From the NCBI RefSeq assembly GCF_003149535.1, contig NZ_QGDB01000005.1, positions 186,001 to 250,000 of the forward strand: DNA of 64,000 nt, given 5' to 3'. Below the pieces are notes generated by a model, which worked only from the letters and a program-made list of their open reading frames with translations, was not told the origin of the DNA and searched no databases. Positions 17,780 to 27,251 of this stretch are shown here, in pieces (position 1 is the first letter of the stretch; the number at the start of each line of letters is the position of its first letter). A program made the position numbers and the translations under genes. Source of the stretch: Falsochrobactrum shanghaiense (GTDB taxonomy: Bacteria > Pseudomonadota > Alphaproteobacteria > Rhizobiales > Rhizobiaceae).

Positions 17780-18700
17780 TCAGCTCCTCTTGAGCTTGGG
17801 GTCAAGCGCATCTCGCAACCCGTCGCCCACCAGATTGATGGCAAGAACGGTAATCAGGATCGCAAGACCGGGGAAAGTCACCACCCACCATGCCCGCGTG
17901 ATGAATTCACGCGCTTCCGCCAGCATCGTACCCCATTCAGGCGTCGGCGGCTGTGCGCCCATATTCAAAAAGCCGAGTGCTGCGACTTCGAGAATGGCAT
18001 TGGAAAAAGACATGGTAGCCTGCACGACGAGCGGCGCAAGGCAGTTGGGCAGCACTGTCTTGAACATCAGCCGCAGCCGGCTGGCACCCGCAAGCTTGGC
18101 TGCCGTCACATATTCCCGCTCCTTTTCCGCCATGACGGCGGCGCGCGTCAGGCGCGAGAAGTGCGGAAGCAGGACCAGCGTGATTGCAATGATCGCATTT
18201 TCAAGTCCCGGCCCAAGGATTGCCACCAGCACCAGCGCCAGAAGCAGCGACGGGAAAGACAGCATGACATCCATGACACGCATGAAGGCCGTGTCCACCG
18301 CGCCGCCAAGAAAGCCGGAAATCACCCCGATTGTGATGCCCAGGCACATGGAAATCACCACGATGACAAAACCCACCAGCAGCGAATATTGCGCGCCATA
18401 AATCAGGCGCGAAAGAATATCGCGTCCCACCGCATCGGTGCCAAGCAGGAACATCGTCGACCCGCCCTCCTGCCATGCGGGCGGCTTCAGGAAGAATTCG
18501 CGAAACTGTTCGGTCGGGCTATGCGGAGCGATCAGCGGTGCAAAAATTGCCATGAGAACAATGGCGATAAAGACCCACAATCCGATGACGGCGCCGCGAT
18601 TGACGCTGAAATAGAACCAGAAATCCTTCAGCATGGCGATACGGCCAACACCGGCAATCGGCGTTTCGGCGGGGCTTGATGTATTCGTTATATTACTCAT
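17780..18700 (-). CDS. dppC: Dipeptide ABC transporter permease, DppC type
   Basis: Inner-membrane permease, 306 residues, with about six membrane segments and a cytoplasmic N-terminus. The permease motif (EAA loop) reads EYVTAAKLAGASRLRLMFKT (about residues 195-214). LLGTDAVGRDILSRLIYGAQ (about 95-114) is typical of DppC/OppC. I start at the ATG of MSNITNTSS, with gagg five bases upstream; a longer frame exists but lacks a ribosome site. Seven bases separate it from dppB. Confidence 0.9.
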   Translation of the reverse strand: MSNITNTSSPAETPIAGVGRIAMLKDFWFYFSVNRGAVIGLWVFIAIVLMAIFAPLIAPHSPTEQFREFFLKPPAWQEGGSTMFLLGTDAVGRDILSRLIYGAQYSLLVGFVIVVISMCLGITIGVISGFLGGAVDTAFMRVMDVMLSFPSLLLALVLVAILGPGLENAIIAITLVLLPHFSRLTRAAVMAEKEREYVTAAKLAGASRLRLMFKTVLPNCLAPLVVQATMSFSNAILEVAALGFLNMGAQPPTPEWGTMLAEAREFITRAWWVVTFPGLAILITVLAINLVGDGLRDALDPKLKRS

Positions 18701-18707
18701 GAAAACC

Positions 18708-19715
18708 TCACCTGTGCCGGATACGCGGATTGACCAGACCATAGAGCAGGTCGACAATCAGATTGACCGCCATGACCAGCCCCGCAATCAGGAGAAGACC
18801 GCCCTGCACGACCGGGTAGTCGCGGCGAGAAATCGAATCGAGCATCCATTTGCCGATGCCCGGCCATGAGAAGATCGTTTCCGTGAGAATGGCGCCCGCC
18901 ATCAGAACACCGATCTGCAAGCCGATCGTGGTTATCACCGGAATAAGTGCATTGCGCAGCGCATGAAGGCCAACGACCCGCCGCGTCGGCAGGCCCTTGG
19001 CGCGCGCGGTACGCACATAGTCCTCGCCAAGAACCTCCAGCATCGCGGAGCGCGTCTGGCGCGCAATGACCGCGAGCGGAATGGTCGCCAGAACGATGGT
19101 CGGCAAAACCAGGTGCGACGCCGCCGAAGCGAATGCGCCCTTCTGCCCCGACAAAAGACTGTCAACCAGCATGAAGCCTGTCACCGGCGGGAAGAAATAA
19201 AGCAATGAAATGCGTCCTGAAACCGGCGTCCATTGCAGAAAATTCGAAAAGAAGATGATGAGCAGCAGTCCCCACCAGAAAATCGGCATGGAATAGCCCA
19301 CCAGCGCCACACCCATCAGGGACTGATCAAACCACGAGCCGCGTTTGACGGCTGCGATCACCCCTGCGGGAATGCCGATAAGAACAGCCAGAATGATCGC
19401 GCAGACCGCCAGTTCGACAGTGGCCGGGAAAAGCGCGAAAAACTCGGTCAGAACCGGCTTCTTGGTGACGATGGAAAGACCAAAATCGCCATGCAGCAGA
19501 TTCCAGACATAATCGAGATATTGCTGCCACAGTGGACGGTCGAAACCAAACTGCGCCATAAGCTGGGCATGACGTTCAGGGCTGACGCCACGCTCACCCG
19601 CCATCAGCAGGACCGGATCGCCCGGCAATACGCGGACGAAGCCGAAGGCAACGATGGTGATGCCGATAAAAGTCGGCACAAGATAGGCCAACTTATTGAT
19701 AATAAAACGAAACAT
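18708..19715 (-). CDS. dppB: Dipeptide ABC transporter permease, DppB type
   Basis: Inner-membrane permease, 335 residues, with about six membrane segments (first at residues 9-29) and the family opening MFRFIINKLAYLVPTFIGI. The conserved DYVRTARAKGLPTRRVVGLHALRNAL (about residues 225-250) is the cytoplasmic EAA loop that contacts the ATPases. It lies 64 bases after dppA, separated by a large hairpin, and is followed by dppC, dppD and dppF. Confidence 0.92.
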   Translation of the reverse strand: MFRFIINKLAYLVPTFIGITIVAFGFVRVLPGDPVLLMAGERGVSPERHAQLMAQFGFDRPLWQQYLDYVWNLLHGDFGLSIVTKKPVLTEFFALFPATVELAVCAIILAVLIGIPAGVIAAVKRGSWFDQSLMGVALVGYSMPIFWWGLLLIIFFSNFLQWTPVSGRISLLYFFPPVTGFMLVDSLLSGQKGAFASAASHLVLPTIVLATIPLAVIARQTRSAMLEVLGEDYVRTARAKGLPTRRVVGLHALRNALIPVITTIGLQIGVLMAGAILTETIFSWPGIGKWMLDSISRRDYPVVQGGLLLIAGLVMAVNLIVDLLYGLVNPRIRHR

Positions 19716-19727
19716 TGAATAAACTCC

Positions 19728-19762
19728 GACCGGGAGCCGGGTTTGTCACCCGGCTCCCGGTC
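19728..19762 (-). promoter_or_regulatory. Intercistronic hairpin between dppA and dppB
   Basis: Arms gaccgggagccggg and cccggctcccggtc form a perfect 14-bp GC stem with a seven-base loop. It is transcribed just after dppA. No T-run follows, so it is likely an mRNA-stabilising structure that raises dppA relative to the permease genes, as in other binding-protein operons. Confidence 0.8.
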
Positions 19763-19779
19763 GCCTGTGTTGCAATGGA

Positions 19780-21375
19780 TTATTCTTCTATATCAACCCC
19801 ATCGAAGCGATGGAGGCCGACCGGATCCATCTTGTAGCCGGTGACCTTGGTGGACATTGGCATGAAGACGGTCGAATGGTCGAGCGTCGCCCATGGAGCC
19901 TGTTCCTTGAAGATGACCTGTGCTTCTTCATAAAGCTTGGCGCGTTCTGCCTGATCAGTCGTGATCTTTGCCTTCTGGATGAGGTCTTCAAACGGCTTGT
20001 AGCACCACTGGGCACGGTTGTTGTTGCCAACGCCAGCGCAGCCGAGCAGCACGCCGAGGAAGTTGTCCGGATCGCCATTATCGCCCGTCCAGCCCAGAAT
20101 GACGGCACCATCGCGGTCCTTGTCGGAAGACTTCTTGAGGTATTCACCCCATTCCATCGAGACGATCTCCACGTCAACGCCGACCTTGGCGAAATCGGAC
20201 TGGAGAAGTTCGGCAACGCGACGCGCATTCGGCATATATGGGCGGCTGACCGGCATTGCCCAGACCTTCATCTTCAGGTCTTTCACGCCTGCCGCTTCAA
20301 GAGCCTGCTTGGCCGCTTCGGGATCGTATTTGTCGTCCTCGACCTTGTCGTTATAGCCCCACATTGTTGGCGGGATCGGATTCTTGGCGATTTCGCCCGA
20401 ACCCTGGAACACGGCATCGACAATGGCCTGCTTGTTGATCGCCTGATTGAGCGCCTTGCGCACTTCCGGCTTGTCGAAAGGAGCAAGCAGCGTGTTATAG
20501 GCAAGATAGGCAACATTCAGGCCCGGCTGTTCGTCGACCTTGAGGTTCGAATCGGCTTTCAGCCCTTCAATATCCGCAGGCGCCGGATAGGACATGATGT
20601 GGCATTCGCCCGCCTTCAGCTTCTGCGCGCGCACAGCCGGATCGGTCGTGATCGCAAACACCAGATCGTCGATCGGGCGCTTGCCGTCCCAGTAGTCGGG
20701 ATTGGCCTTGAAACGGATCACCGCGTCCTTCTGATAGGCGACGAAGCTGAACGGACCGGTGCCCAGCGGCACCTGATTCATGTCCGACATGCGATTTTCA
20801 GCCTGAAGCTTGTCCGCATATTCCTTGGAAAGAATGGATGCGAAGTCCATGGCAAGGTCGGCAAGGAACGGCGCTTCCGGACGGCTCAGCACGAATTTCA
20901 CGGTGTGGTCGTCGATGCGCTGAATTTCCTTGATCAGCGTCGGAAATTCCATGCTTTCGAAATATTCATAGGAAATACCGGCACTATATTCATGCCAGGG
21001 ATTATCCTTCTTGGCCTGCCGTTCAAAAGAGAAGATCACATCATCTGCATTGAACTCGCGCGTCGGGGTGAAGAAATCCGTCGTCTGGAACTTGACGCCC
21101 TTGCGCAGATGGAAAGTATATTCAAGACCATCCGGCGACACTTCCCAACTCTCGGCAAGCCCGGGCTCCAGCGTGGTTTCACCATGCTTGAATTCGATAA
21201 GACGATTGTAAACCGTACGCGACGAGGCGTCGAACGTATCGCCGCCCGTATAGGACGCCGCATCGAACCCTTCCGGCGATGCCGGGGAACAATAGACCAG
21301 TGTCTTCGCCTGCGCAGCGCCGCTCATCAAGGCGACCAGCGCCGTTGCCGCCAATAGTTTCTGATAGAATTTCAT
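19780..21375 (-). CDS. dppA: Dipeptide-binding protein of a peptide ABC transporter
   Basis: Periplasmic peptide-binding protein, 531 residues, of the DppA/OppA (SBP_bac_5) family. A signal peptide covers residues 1-24 ([24 protein letters not shown]). The mature start [18 protein letters not shown] closely resembles E. coli DppA, which also binds haem. I start at the ATG of MKFYQKL, with ggagg 12 bases upstream. It is the first gene of dppABCDF. The AT-rich 400 bases upstream hold the promoter. Confidence 0.93.
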   Translation of the reverse strand: MKFYQKLLAATALVALMSGAAQAKTLVYCSPASPEGFDAASYTGGDTFDASSRTVYNRLIEFKHGETTLEPGLAESWEVSPDGLEYTFHLRKGVKFQTTDFFTPTREFNADDVIFSFERQAKKDNPWHEYSAGISYEYFESMEFPTLIKEIQRIDDHTVKFVLSRPEAPFLADLAMDFASILSKEYADKLQAENRMSDMNQVPLGTGPFSFVAYQKDAVIRFKANPDYWDGKRPIDDLVFAITTDPAVRAQKLKAGECHIMSYPAPADIEGLKADSNLKVDEQPGLNVAYLAYNTLLAPFDKPEVRKALNQAINKQAIVDAVFQGSGEIAKNPIPPTMWGYNDKVEDDKYDPEAAKQALEAAGVKDLKMKVWAMPVSRPYMPNARRVAELLQSDFAKVGVDVEIVSMEWGEYLKKSSDKDRDGAVILGWTGDNGDPDNFLGVLLGCAGVGNNNRAQWCYKPFEDLIQKAKITTDQAERAKLYEEAQVIFKEQAPWATLDHSTVFMPMSTKVTGYKMDPVGLHRFDGVDIEE

Positions 21376-21775
21376 TTGAAGCCCGCCTCCACGGATAATC
21401 GTGTCGCGCACCCCTTATGCGCGCAACCTGTCTTATGGAAGCCTCTGATCTGTCACATTGCAAGCGCAATTTTTAGAATTGCATCATGTTTTTGACCAAA
21501 TTCATGCTTTATTTTTAGATTTTAATTCCTGATTTTACGTGCCTTTTGGAAAATTGCGCTAAAGAGAGCGGAATTATAATAATCCTTCACTCAAATTATA
21601 TGCGTTATATGCGGGCAACCCGGCTTCATACCTTCCAAGCCTGAAATCCCGAGCGGCATTTACATAGTCAGGCTCTGCCAAGTCGCAGCGACGAGCTTCA
21701 AAAAGCGGGAAACTATACAATCGGTTGGATATGGCTTATCAAACCTGACAATGAAATTCACATTTGAGTTTGGCC
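21376..21775. other. Divergent AT-rich promoter region between dppA and hugZ
   Basis: No gene seen. AT content is clearly higher than in the flanking genes. An inverted repeat gcaatt-tttag-aattgc lies at 21466-21482, about 90 bases upstream of dppA. Its centre (tttagaa) resembles half of an Irr iron-control box, but the other half is missing. Weak -10-like tataat sequences occur near 21575. Confidence 0.4.
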
Positions 21776-22522
21776 ATGAATGAACCCATCAATCCGATTC
21801 GCCCGACCACCAGCCAGGCTATCCAGCTGGCCAAAACACTCCTGCGCACGGCACGCAGCGGCACGATTGCCGTGATAGATGCAGCCACCGGTCGCCCGCT
21901 TGCCAGCCGCGTGGGCGTCGCGACCGATATCGACGGCACCCCTGTCCTTCTCGTATCCGGGCTTGCCAGCCATACGCCCGCCCTGCTGGCCCATCCGGAT
22001 TGTTCTCTCCTTCTTGGCGATGTCGGCAAGGGCGACCCCCTGGCCCATGCACGCATTACCATTCACTGCACGGCGCAAAAAACCGAGCGTCCGTCACCTG
22101 ATCGCGAGCGCCTGCGCCGCCGCTATCTCAATCACAATCCCAAGGGCGCGCTTTATGCAGATTTGGGCGATTTCGTCTTCTTCAAGCTCTCGATTGAATC
22201 GGCCAGCCTGAATGGCGGCTTCGGAAAGGCCTTCAACCTGACGCGCGACGATCTTGTGAGCAATCAGAAAGCCGCTGAAAATATTGCAATTTCCGAGCAG
22301 GACATTCTGGACGAGCTTAACGCGTCGCAAGGCGAAGCTTTCGCGCAATATGCAGGCCAGGCCGGTAAAAATGCCAATGGCTGGAAACTCATCGGCATAG
22401 ACCCTGACGGCTTTGATCTGGCAAGCGGCGATCAGATACTCAGATCGCATTTTTCATCTGCAACCGATTCTATTGAATCTGCCACCCAAGCCTTGCTCGC
22501 TACCTTGCAAAACAAGCTTTGA
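21776..22522 (+). CDS. hugZ: HugZ family haem utilisation protein
   Basis: A 248-residue soluble protein of the HugZ family: a split-barrel pyridoxamine-phosphate-oxidase-like domain in the N-terminal 150 residues (ARSGTIAVIDAATGRPLASRVGVATDIDGTPVLLVSGLASHTPAL region) and a DUF2470-like C-terminal domain (about 165-245, DELNASQGEAFAQYAG, GIDPDGFDLASGD). Homologues bind haem and degrade it or use it as an iron source. I start at the ATG of MNEPINP; a TTG 12 bases earlier is unlikely. Haem uptake genes are not in this window. Confidence 0.85.
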   Translation: MNEPINPIRPTTSQAIQLAKTLLRTARSGTIAVIDAATGRPLASRVGVATDIDGTPVLLVSGLASHTPALLAHPDCSLLLGDVGKGDPLAHARITIHCTAQKTERPSPDRERLRRRYLNHNPKGALYADLGDFVFFKLSIESASLNGGFGKAFNLTRDDLVSNQKAAENIAISEQDILDELNASQGEAFAQYAGQAGKNANGWKLIGIDPDGFDLASGDQILRSHFSSATDSIESATQALLATLQNKL

Positions 22523-22681
22523 AACAAAACCTCATTTTTGAGAGACAAATTCCTGTGTTTTTTCGTGTTTGAATATAAGCAAAACCTTTTCAACTCCATA
22601 ATATACGACTAGATTTATAGCGTCTTCCAATAGATGAAGATAATATTTTAACAATGCAGTCCTACGGGGGTATGACCGCAA

Positions 22682-23023
22682 ATGACCAATAAAAATATTT
22701 TTTATGACCTGATTAATAATGTAGATGAAGCAGCCGAATTTTTATCTGCGCTCGCAAATAATAAGAGGCTGCTTATACTTTGTAAATTACTACATAATGA
22801 AATGTCGGTAGGCGCCTTGGCTAAAGCAATCGATCTTAGTCAATCCGCCCTGTCGCAGCATCTGGCCAAGTTACGGGCGCTTGATCTCGTCTCGACGCGG
22901 CGCGATGCGCAAACCATTTATTATATGGTTTCATCACCGCATATCGAGTTGATATTGTCGACACTTTCGAGTCTCTATATGGTTCCGCATCGGCGCGAAA
23001 TGACCGCCGCTGCCAATAGATAA
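22682..23023 (+). CDS. ArsR family winged-helix regulator
   Basis: A 113-residue ArsR-type repressor. The winged helix covers residues 15-85 (EFLSALANNKRLLILCKLL, LSQSALSQHLAKLRALDLV, TRRDAQTIYYMVSS). It lacks a clear metal-binding cysteine motif (only C36 is visible), so metal sensing is unlikely. The nearest relatives by pattern are NolR and related rhizobial regulators of growth and symbiosis genes. Its first part and upstream region are more AT-rich than the neighbours, which could mean horizontal origin or a regulatory region. The following RNA methyltransferase gene starts 29 bases on in the same direction. Confidence 0.85.
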   Translation: MTNKNIFYDLINNVDEAAEFLSALANNKRLLILCKLLHNEMSVGALAKAIDLSQSALSQHLAKLRALDLVSTRRDAQTIYYMVSSPHIELILSTLSSLYMVPHRREMTAAANR

Positions 23024-23052
23024 TGCACATCCCATGAGGCTTCAGTCGTGCG

Positions 23053-23883
23053 ATGAAAGAAAAACAATCTGGATCGCACGACTGGGTCGTTCAAATTAAC
23101 GATCCTCAAGACCCCCGTCTTTCACCTTATAAGAATATTCGCGAGAAAGACCTCGTCGGCCGCGAGCAGCGCTTTATCGCCGAAGGCAAAGTCGTCCTCA
23201 ACGTGCTTTTCTCGTCTTCCGCACGCTTCGAAGCCGAATCGCTGCTGATTTTGGAAAACCGCATCAACGGCCTTCACGAGCAACTGGCCAATCGTCCGGA
23301 CGGAATCGATGTCTTCTCGGTTCCGCAAACCATTATGGATGAAGTTGCGGGCTTTCATGTCCATCGGGGTATTCTCGCGGTCGGGCGGCGTAAACCCCAG
23401 CCCTCGCTGGAAGAGATCATCGCCCGGCTGCCGCCTGAAGCACTCATCGTCGTGGTATGCGGCATCTCCAATCACGATAATGTCGGCTCGATTTTCAGGA
23501 ATGCGGCCGCCTTTGAAGCTGATTGCGTTCTGATGGACGAGACCAGTTGCGATCCGCTCTATCGAAAAGCCATTCGCGTCTCGGTCGGCGCCACATTGAA
23601 GGTGCCCTATTTTCGCGGCGCATCCATCGAAACCATAATCAGTGCCCTGCAAGCGGCAAATTTCGCCATACTTGCCTTGAGCCCATCATCGCAAAAAAGC
23701 ATCTATCAGATGCCGACCCGTCCCAGACAGGCATTGCTTCTTGGCACGGAGGGAGAGGGCCTTCCCCCTCACCTGCTTGAACAATTGGCGAGCGCGCGCA
23801 TTCCGATGTCGGAGGATTTCGACAGCCTCAATGTCGCAACCGCTTCGGGCATCGCGCTGAGCCATTTCAGCCGATTTGATTAG
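23053..23883 (+). CDS. TrmH/SpoU family RNA 2'-O-methyltransferase
   Basis: A 276-residue SAM-dependent methyltransferase of the SPOUT class. The three family motifs are visible: GISNHDNVGSIFRNAAAF (motif 1, about residue 138), LLLGTEGEGLP (motif 2, about 226) and IPMSEDFDSLNVATASGIAL (motif 3, about 250). The N-terminal part (residues 1-100) is a substrate-binding domain as in RlmB. It methylates a ribose in rRNA or tRNA; the target base cannot be told. It follows the ArsR gene and ends at a dispersed repeat. Confidence 0.9.
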   Translation: MKEKQSGSHDWVVQINDPQDPRLSPYKNIREKDLVGREQRFIAEGKVVLNVLFSSSARFEAESLLILENRINGLHEQLANRPDGIDVFSVPQTIMDEVAGFHVHRGILAVGRRKPQPSLEEIIARLPPEALIVVVCGISNHDNVGSIFRNAAAFEADCVLMDETSCDPLYRKAIRVSVGATLKVPYFRGASIETIISALQAANFAILALSPSSQKSIYQMPTRPRQALLLGTEGEGLPPHLLEQLASARIPMSEDFDSLNVATASGIALSHFSRFD

Positions 23884-23926
23884 AGCGCATCCCGAAAAGC
23901 GGGAACCAGTTTTCGGAACGCGCTCC
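23884..23926. repeat. Dispersed palindromic intergenic repeat, copy 4
   Basis: gagcgc...gcgctc encloses the core cccgaaaagcgggaaccag and ttttcgg. This is the shortest copy, one hairpin only. It starts at the stop codon of the SpoU gene and ends 11 bases before the mnmA stop, so it separates convergent genes and may end both. Confidence 0.75.
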
Positions 23927-23937
23927 AGGACGGATAT

Positions 23938-25134
23938 TCATGCAGCCGAAGCGCTTGCCGGGCTGGCGATCAGACGGCGCAGCATTTCTTCCGCGCGCGG
24001 CTCCCGTTCCGAACGACCGATAAAACCGCCGCCAAGAACGCGCGCGGTATTCGTGTCATCCGAATAGAGCACGCAAGCCTGTCCCGGTGCGATGCCGCTT
24101 TCACCATCGATCAGTTCAACCCAGCTCGTGCCGTCCGTGTGATGGAGCACTGCCGGGCGCGGCGGGCGGGTCGAGCGCACCTTGGCGTAAACCTCGGCCC
24201 CGCTTTCAGGCAGGGCATCAAGCGCACCGTCACCAAGCCAGTTCACATCGCGCAGAAAAACCTTATGGGTTTCGAGTGCTTCACGCGGACCGACGATCAC
24301 GCGCGTGTTAGCGGCATCCAGATGCACGACGTAGAGCGGCTCCCCGGTCGCAACCCCGATACCGCGGCGCTGGCCAACCGTATAGTGAACGATGCCTTCG
24401 TGCCGCCCCAAAATACGCCCGTCTATATGCACAATGTCGCCGGGCGTAGCGGCTTCGGGCTTCAGCTTGGAGATAATGTCCGAATATTTGCCCTGCGGCA
24501 CAAAGCAAATATCCTGGCTGTCCTGTTTTTTGGCGACCGTCAGCCCCAGTTCTTCGGCAATCTCGCGCACCTGCGCTTTCGGCAGATGGCCGAGCGGGAA
24601 GCGCAGATAGTCGATCTGCTCCTGCGTCGTCGCAAAAAGGAAATAGCTCTGGTCCCGATCCGTATCGACGGGACGGAACATGGCGCGATGCGCGCCATTG
24701 GCATGGCTTCTTATATAATGGCCCGTCGCCAGGGCATCGGCGCCCAGTTCACGCGCGGTCTGCAACAGATCGGCGAATTTGACCGTCTGGTTACATGAGA
24801 CACAGGGAATCGGCGTCTCACCGCTGACATAGGAATTTGCGAACGGATTGATGACCGCTTCACGAAAACGGGCTTCGTAATCCAGCACATAATGAGGAAT
24901 GCCCAGACTTTCCGAAACACGGCGGGCGTCTTCAATATCCTGCCCCGCGCAGCAGGAACCCGCACGATGCACGGCAGCGCCGTGATCGTAAAGCTGCAGG
25001 GTGACGCCGATGACATCATACCCTTCGCGTTTCAAGATTCCCGCCACAACGGAAGAATCAACACCGCCCGACATCGCAACAACGACGCGCGTGTCTTCGG
25101 GCCGGCCCGGCAGATCGAGGCTGTTCAAGCTCAT
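23938..25134 (-). CDS. mnmA: tRNA-specific 2-thiouridylase
   Basis: MnmA (TrmU) makes 2-thiouridine at position 34 of tRNAs for Lys, Glu and Gln. The PP-loop ATP site is [15 protein letters not shown] (about residues 17-31). Two catalytic cysteines are expected: one in [10 protein letters not shown] (about 113) and one in the later segment around [10 protein letters not shown] (about 210). The C-terminal beta-barrel ends near residue 380. At 398 residues it fits the family, with a short N-terminal extension. Its start ATG is preceded by a plausible ribosome site. Confidence 0.95.
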   Translation of the reverse strand: MSLNSLDLPGRPEDTRVVVAMSGGVDSSVVAGILKREGYDVIGVTLQLYDHGAAVHRAGSCCAGQDIEDARRVSESLGIPHYVLDYEARFREAVINPFANSYVSGETPIPCVSCNQTVKFADLLQTARELGADALATGHYIRSHANGAHRAMFRPVDTDRDQSYFLFATTQEQIDYLRFPLGHLPKAQVREIAEELGLTVAKKQDSQDICFVPQGKYSDIISKLKPEAATPGDIVHIDGRILGRHEGIVHYTVGQRRGIGVATGEPLYVVHLDAANTRVIVGPREALETHKVFLRDVNWLGDGALDALPESGAEVYAKVRSTRPPRPAVLHHTDGTSWVELIDGESGIAPGQACVLYSDDTNTARVLGGGFIGRSEREPRAEEMLRRLIASPASASAA

Positions 25135-25444
25135 GTTACATCCAGTTCCGGGTTAAAGGCCCGGCCTTTCAGAGTTCAGATTTGAGGCTATATAGGTCGA
25201 AAAGCTACCCATTGCCAAGATGGCGCGGCGCATCCCGGTCTTTTTTTGCGCTATTTAAAACGCTCTTTTGCGCCAATTATGGCCATATTTGGCCGAAAAC
25301 CACTATTTTCCGACAATCCATAGCCATTGCTGGCCCAGTTTTTGCAAGTGTTACCAGTTAGTTACCGCCTGTTTAGGTAATTCTTAAAGCTGTGGCGTTA
25401 GTCTCGGTCTCGATTGGGTCCTTGAGTGTTGTGTAGAGAGTACA
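25135..25444. other. Divergent promoter region between mnmA and sciP
   Basis: No gene seen. It contains an inverted repeat ggcca-tatt-tggcc (near 25287) and ttta-N8-ttaa (near 25371), close to a CtrA box but with eight rather than seven bases between the halves. The promoters of mnmA and sciP must lie here. Confidence 0.4.
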
Positions 25445-25720
25445 ATGACCGATCTGGCAAGACCGCGTATAAAGTATGTTATCGGTCCTGATGGCAGCCC
25501 GCTGACCATCGCGGACCTCCCCCCCGCCAATACAAGGCGCTGGGTCATTCGCCGAAAGGCAGAAGTCGTCGCCGCAGTTCGCGGTGGGCTTCTGAGCCTT
25601 GAGGAAGCATGCCAGCGTTACACATTGACGGTGGAAGAGTTTCTGGGTTGGCAATCCTCGATCGACGAGCATGGTCTCGCCGGTTTGAGAACCACCAGAA
25701 TCCAGCAATACAGGCACTAA
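25445..25720 (+). CDS. sciP: SciP, inhibitor of CtrA activity
   Basis: A 91-residue protein of the DUF1153/SciP family, a small helical DNA-binding-like protein (TRRWVIRRKAEVVAAVRGGLLSLEEACQRYTL, residues 29-60). In Caulobacter SciP binds CtrA and blocks its activation of target promoters in G1. The length and pattern match. It lies about 3 kb from chpT and ctrA in this window, so the inhibitor and its target sit in one region. A terminator follows 34 bases after its stop. Confidence 0.9.
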   Translation: MTDLARPRIKYVIGPDGSPLTIADLPPANTRRWVIRRKAEVVAAVRGGLLSLEEACQRYTLTVEEFLGWQSSIDEHGLAGLRTTRIQQYRH

Positions 25721-25753
25721 GACCCTGCCTGTCGCGCTGGAGATACAAAAACC

Positions 25754-25785
25754 ACCCGCCCGGGCAAGCTCGGGCGGGTTTTTAT
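25754..25785 (+). terminator. Rho-independent terminator after sciP
   Basis: Arms acccgcccg and cgggcgggt with an eight-base loop are followed by tttttat. Confidence 0.9.
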
Positions 25786-25880
25786 TTGCGTTTTATTCGT
25801 GTTTATATCTGTTCCCTGCGCCCTATATGAAAAACAGGGCATTGCCCGCAAAAGCGTGAAATGCCGCAGCAAGCTCCGAT

Positions 25881-26192
25881 ATGAAGGACAAGCAGATGGA
25901 CAGCGCAATTCCTGTCAAAAAGCAGGAGAATTCCGAAGGCGGGCGCTATGTCGTTGCGCTTGACGGAGAAGAGGCTGAAATGACCTATACCCGGCTCGAT
26001 CCGGGCCTGATTTCGGTCGATCATACCTTCGTGCCCGATTCCATGCGCGGCAAAGGCATCGCGCAGGCATTGGCAGCCTATGCAATCGACGATGCCCGCA
26101 AGACCGGCTGGAAGATCATCCCCCGCTGCACATTCATGCAGGCGCAATTCAAACGCCATCACGACTGGTCGGACGTTCTTGCAATCGAATGA
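25881..26192 (+). CDS. Small GNAT-family N-acetyltransferase domain protein
   Basis: A 103-residue protein with the reduced GNAT fold of the COG2388/YjdJ type. The acetyl-CoA loop is FVPDSMRGKGIAQALAAYAIDDARK (about residues 50-74); the final YHR-like segment FKRHHDW is near residue 95. Size and motif order fit these minimal acetyltransferases. Two ATGs in frame (25881 and 25896) are possible: an AAGGA lies in front of the second. The substrate is unknown. Confidence 0.8.
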   Translation: MKDKQMDSAIPVKKQENSEGGRYVVALDGEEAEMTYTRLDPGLISVDHTFVPDSMRGKGIAQALAAYAIDDARKTGWKIIPRCTFMQAQFKRHHDWSDVLAIE

Positions 26193-26197
26193 CAGGG

Positions 26198-27184
26198 TTA
26201 TTGCAGATCGCGAATCCGGCTGGCAAGGCTTTTGGATGCGGGCTTTTTCCTTTGCCCTTTTTTAGTCACGGCCTGCTCCTTCACAAGCGCGTGAATCGGC
26301 GAGCCTGCCCCTTCCTTTTCAGCGGTCGCGGCAACCATCCGGGCAGCAAGTGCTGCCATTTCTTCGCGAAGGGCGGCATTCTGGCTTGAGATTTCTTTTG
26401 TCGCCTGCACTCCCTCCAGAGAGCCGGAACTGTTTCGCATATGATGTTCGAGCTTTTCTTGCGCATCGGAAAGCTCCGCCATCAGCCTGTCGAGCTTCTG
26501 CTGCAATTCGCTGTTACGGCGCTTTTCGCTCTTGAGTTCAGTCTGTGTCGCGGTCAATTGCGTCGAAACCTCATTATGGCGGGCGGATGCGCTTTTGCGC
26601 TCACGCCGCATTTCCCCCAGTTCATTTGACAGGCGCGCATAATCGGCTTCTTTGGCGCTGATCTCGATGCGCAACGTATCGCTTAATTCTTGCAGGACCG
26701 AGAGATGGTTCTGCAGCCGCTCCCCTTCAGCTTCAACGATTTCAGTTTTCTCGGCTGCCGCGTCGCGCTCAAGAATTGTCGCCTCCAGGGCTTTCCTGCC
26801 TTCGGCAAGTTCCTGGGCAAGCTGCGCAATATCGCTCTCAAGCAAGGGAATACGCTTGAGTTCATCATATTGGTGTCCCAGACGAATCTGCTGTTCGCAA
26901 GTTTTATGCCGCTCTTCTTTCAGCTTCTGCTCGACCTTGCTCACCATCACGGCATGCTCGGCGCGCAAGCCGTCGCGATCCGCTCTGATTTCGGCAAGAC
27001 TGACGGGAAGTTCTGCAACAATTTGCCGTCGCGCCAGAAAGACCGCGCGCCGCCAGACCGAGGGGCCAAGCAGGATCACGACGAAAACCGCCACAAGAAC
27101 GCCAAGAATGAAAATAAGCGCGGACTGGATCACGGTCTTGCCACAAAAGAAAGCCAGCCCGTTACAAGGGCCGATTATAGTCAT
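26198..27184 (-). CDS. Membrane-anchored coiled-coil protein of unknown function
   Basis: A 328-residue protein I cannot assign. One N-terminal membrane helix (about residues 20-42, IFILGVLVAVFVVILLG) is followed by about 220 residues of charged, heptad-like sequence (about 65-255, rich in E, K, L, Q and R) and a basic, Ala/Lys-rich tail (AVTKKGQRKKPASKSLASRIRDLQ). The layout is that of a bitopic protein with a long cytoplasmic or periplasmic coiled coil, of the kind used in polar scaffolds or division. It is adjacent to eipA and points the same way as it. Confidence 0.65.
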   Translation of the reverse strand: MTIIGPCNGLAFFCGKTVIQSALIFILGVLVAVFVVILLGPSVWRRAVFLARRQIVAELPVSLAEIRADRDGLRAEHAVMVSKVEQKLKEERHKTCEQQIRLGHQYDELKRIPLLESDIAQLAQELAEGRKALEATILERDAAAEKTEIVEAEGERLQNHLSVLQELSDTLRIEISAKEADYARLSNELGEMRRERKSASARHNEVSTQLTATQTELKSEKRRNSELQQKLDRLMAELSDAQEKLEHHMRNSSGSLEGVQATKEISSQNAALREEMAALAARMVAATAEKEGAGSPIHALVKEQAVTKKGQRKKPASKSLASRIRDLQ

Positions 27185-27251
27185 AGAGCAGCGGCATCGT
27201 GCTTACCAGCAATAACAATGCCCTGTCTGCCCTGTAGCGATATGGCTGCGA

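Noticed and set aside
19810-21357. A 515-codon open frame on the plus strand
   Set aside because: It is antisense to dppA, which has a clear signal peptide and family match. No ribosome site or homology pattern is seen.
21466-21482. An Irr iron-control box upstream of dppA
   Set aside because: Only one half (tttagaa) fits the consensus; the second half differs.
25364-25378. A CtrA box upstream of sciP
   Set aside because: The halves ttta and ttaa are eight bases apart, not seven, so I list it only in the region description.
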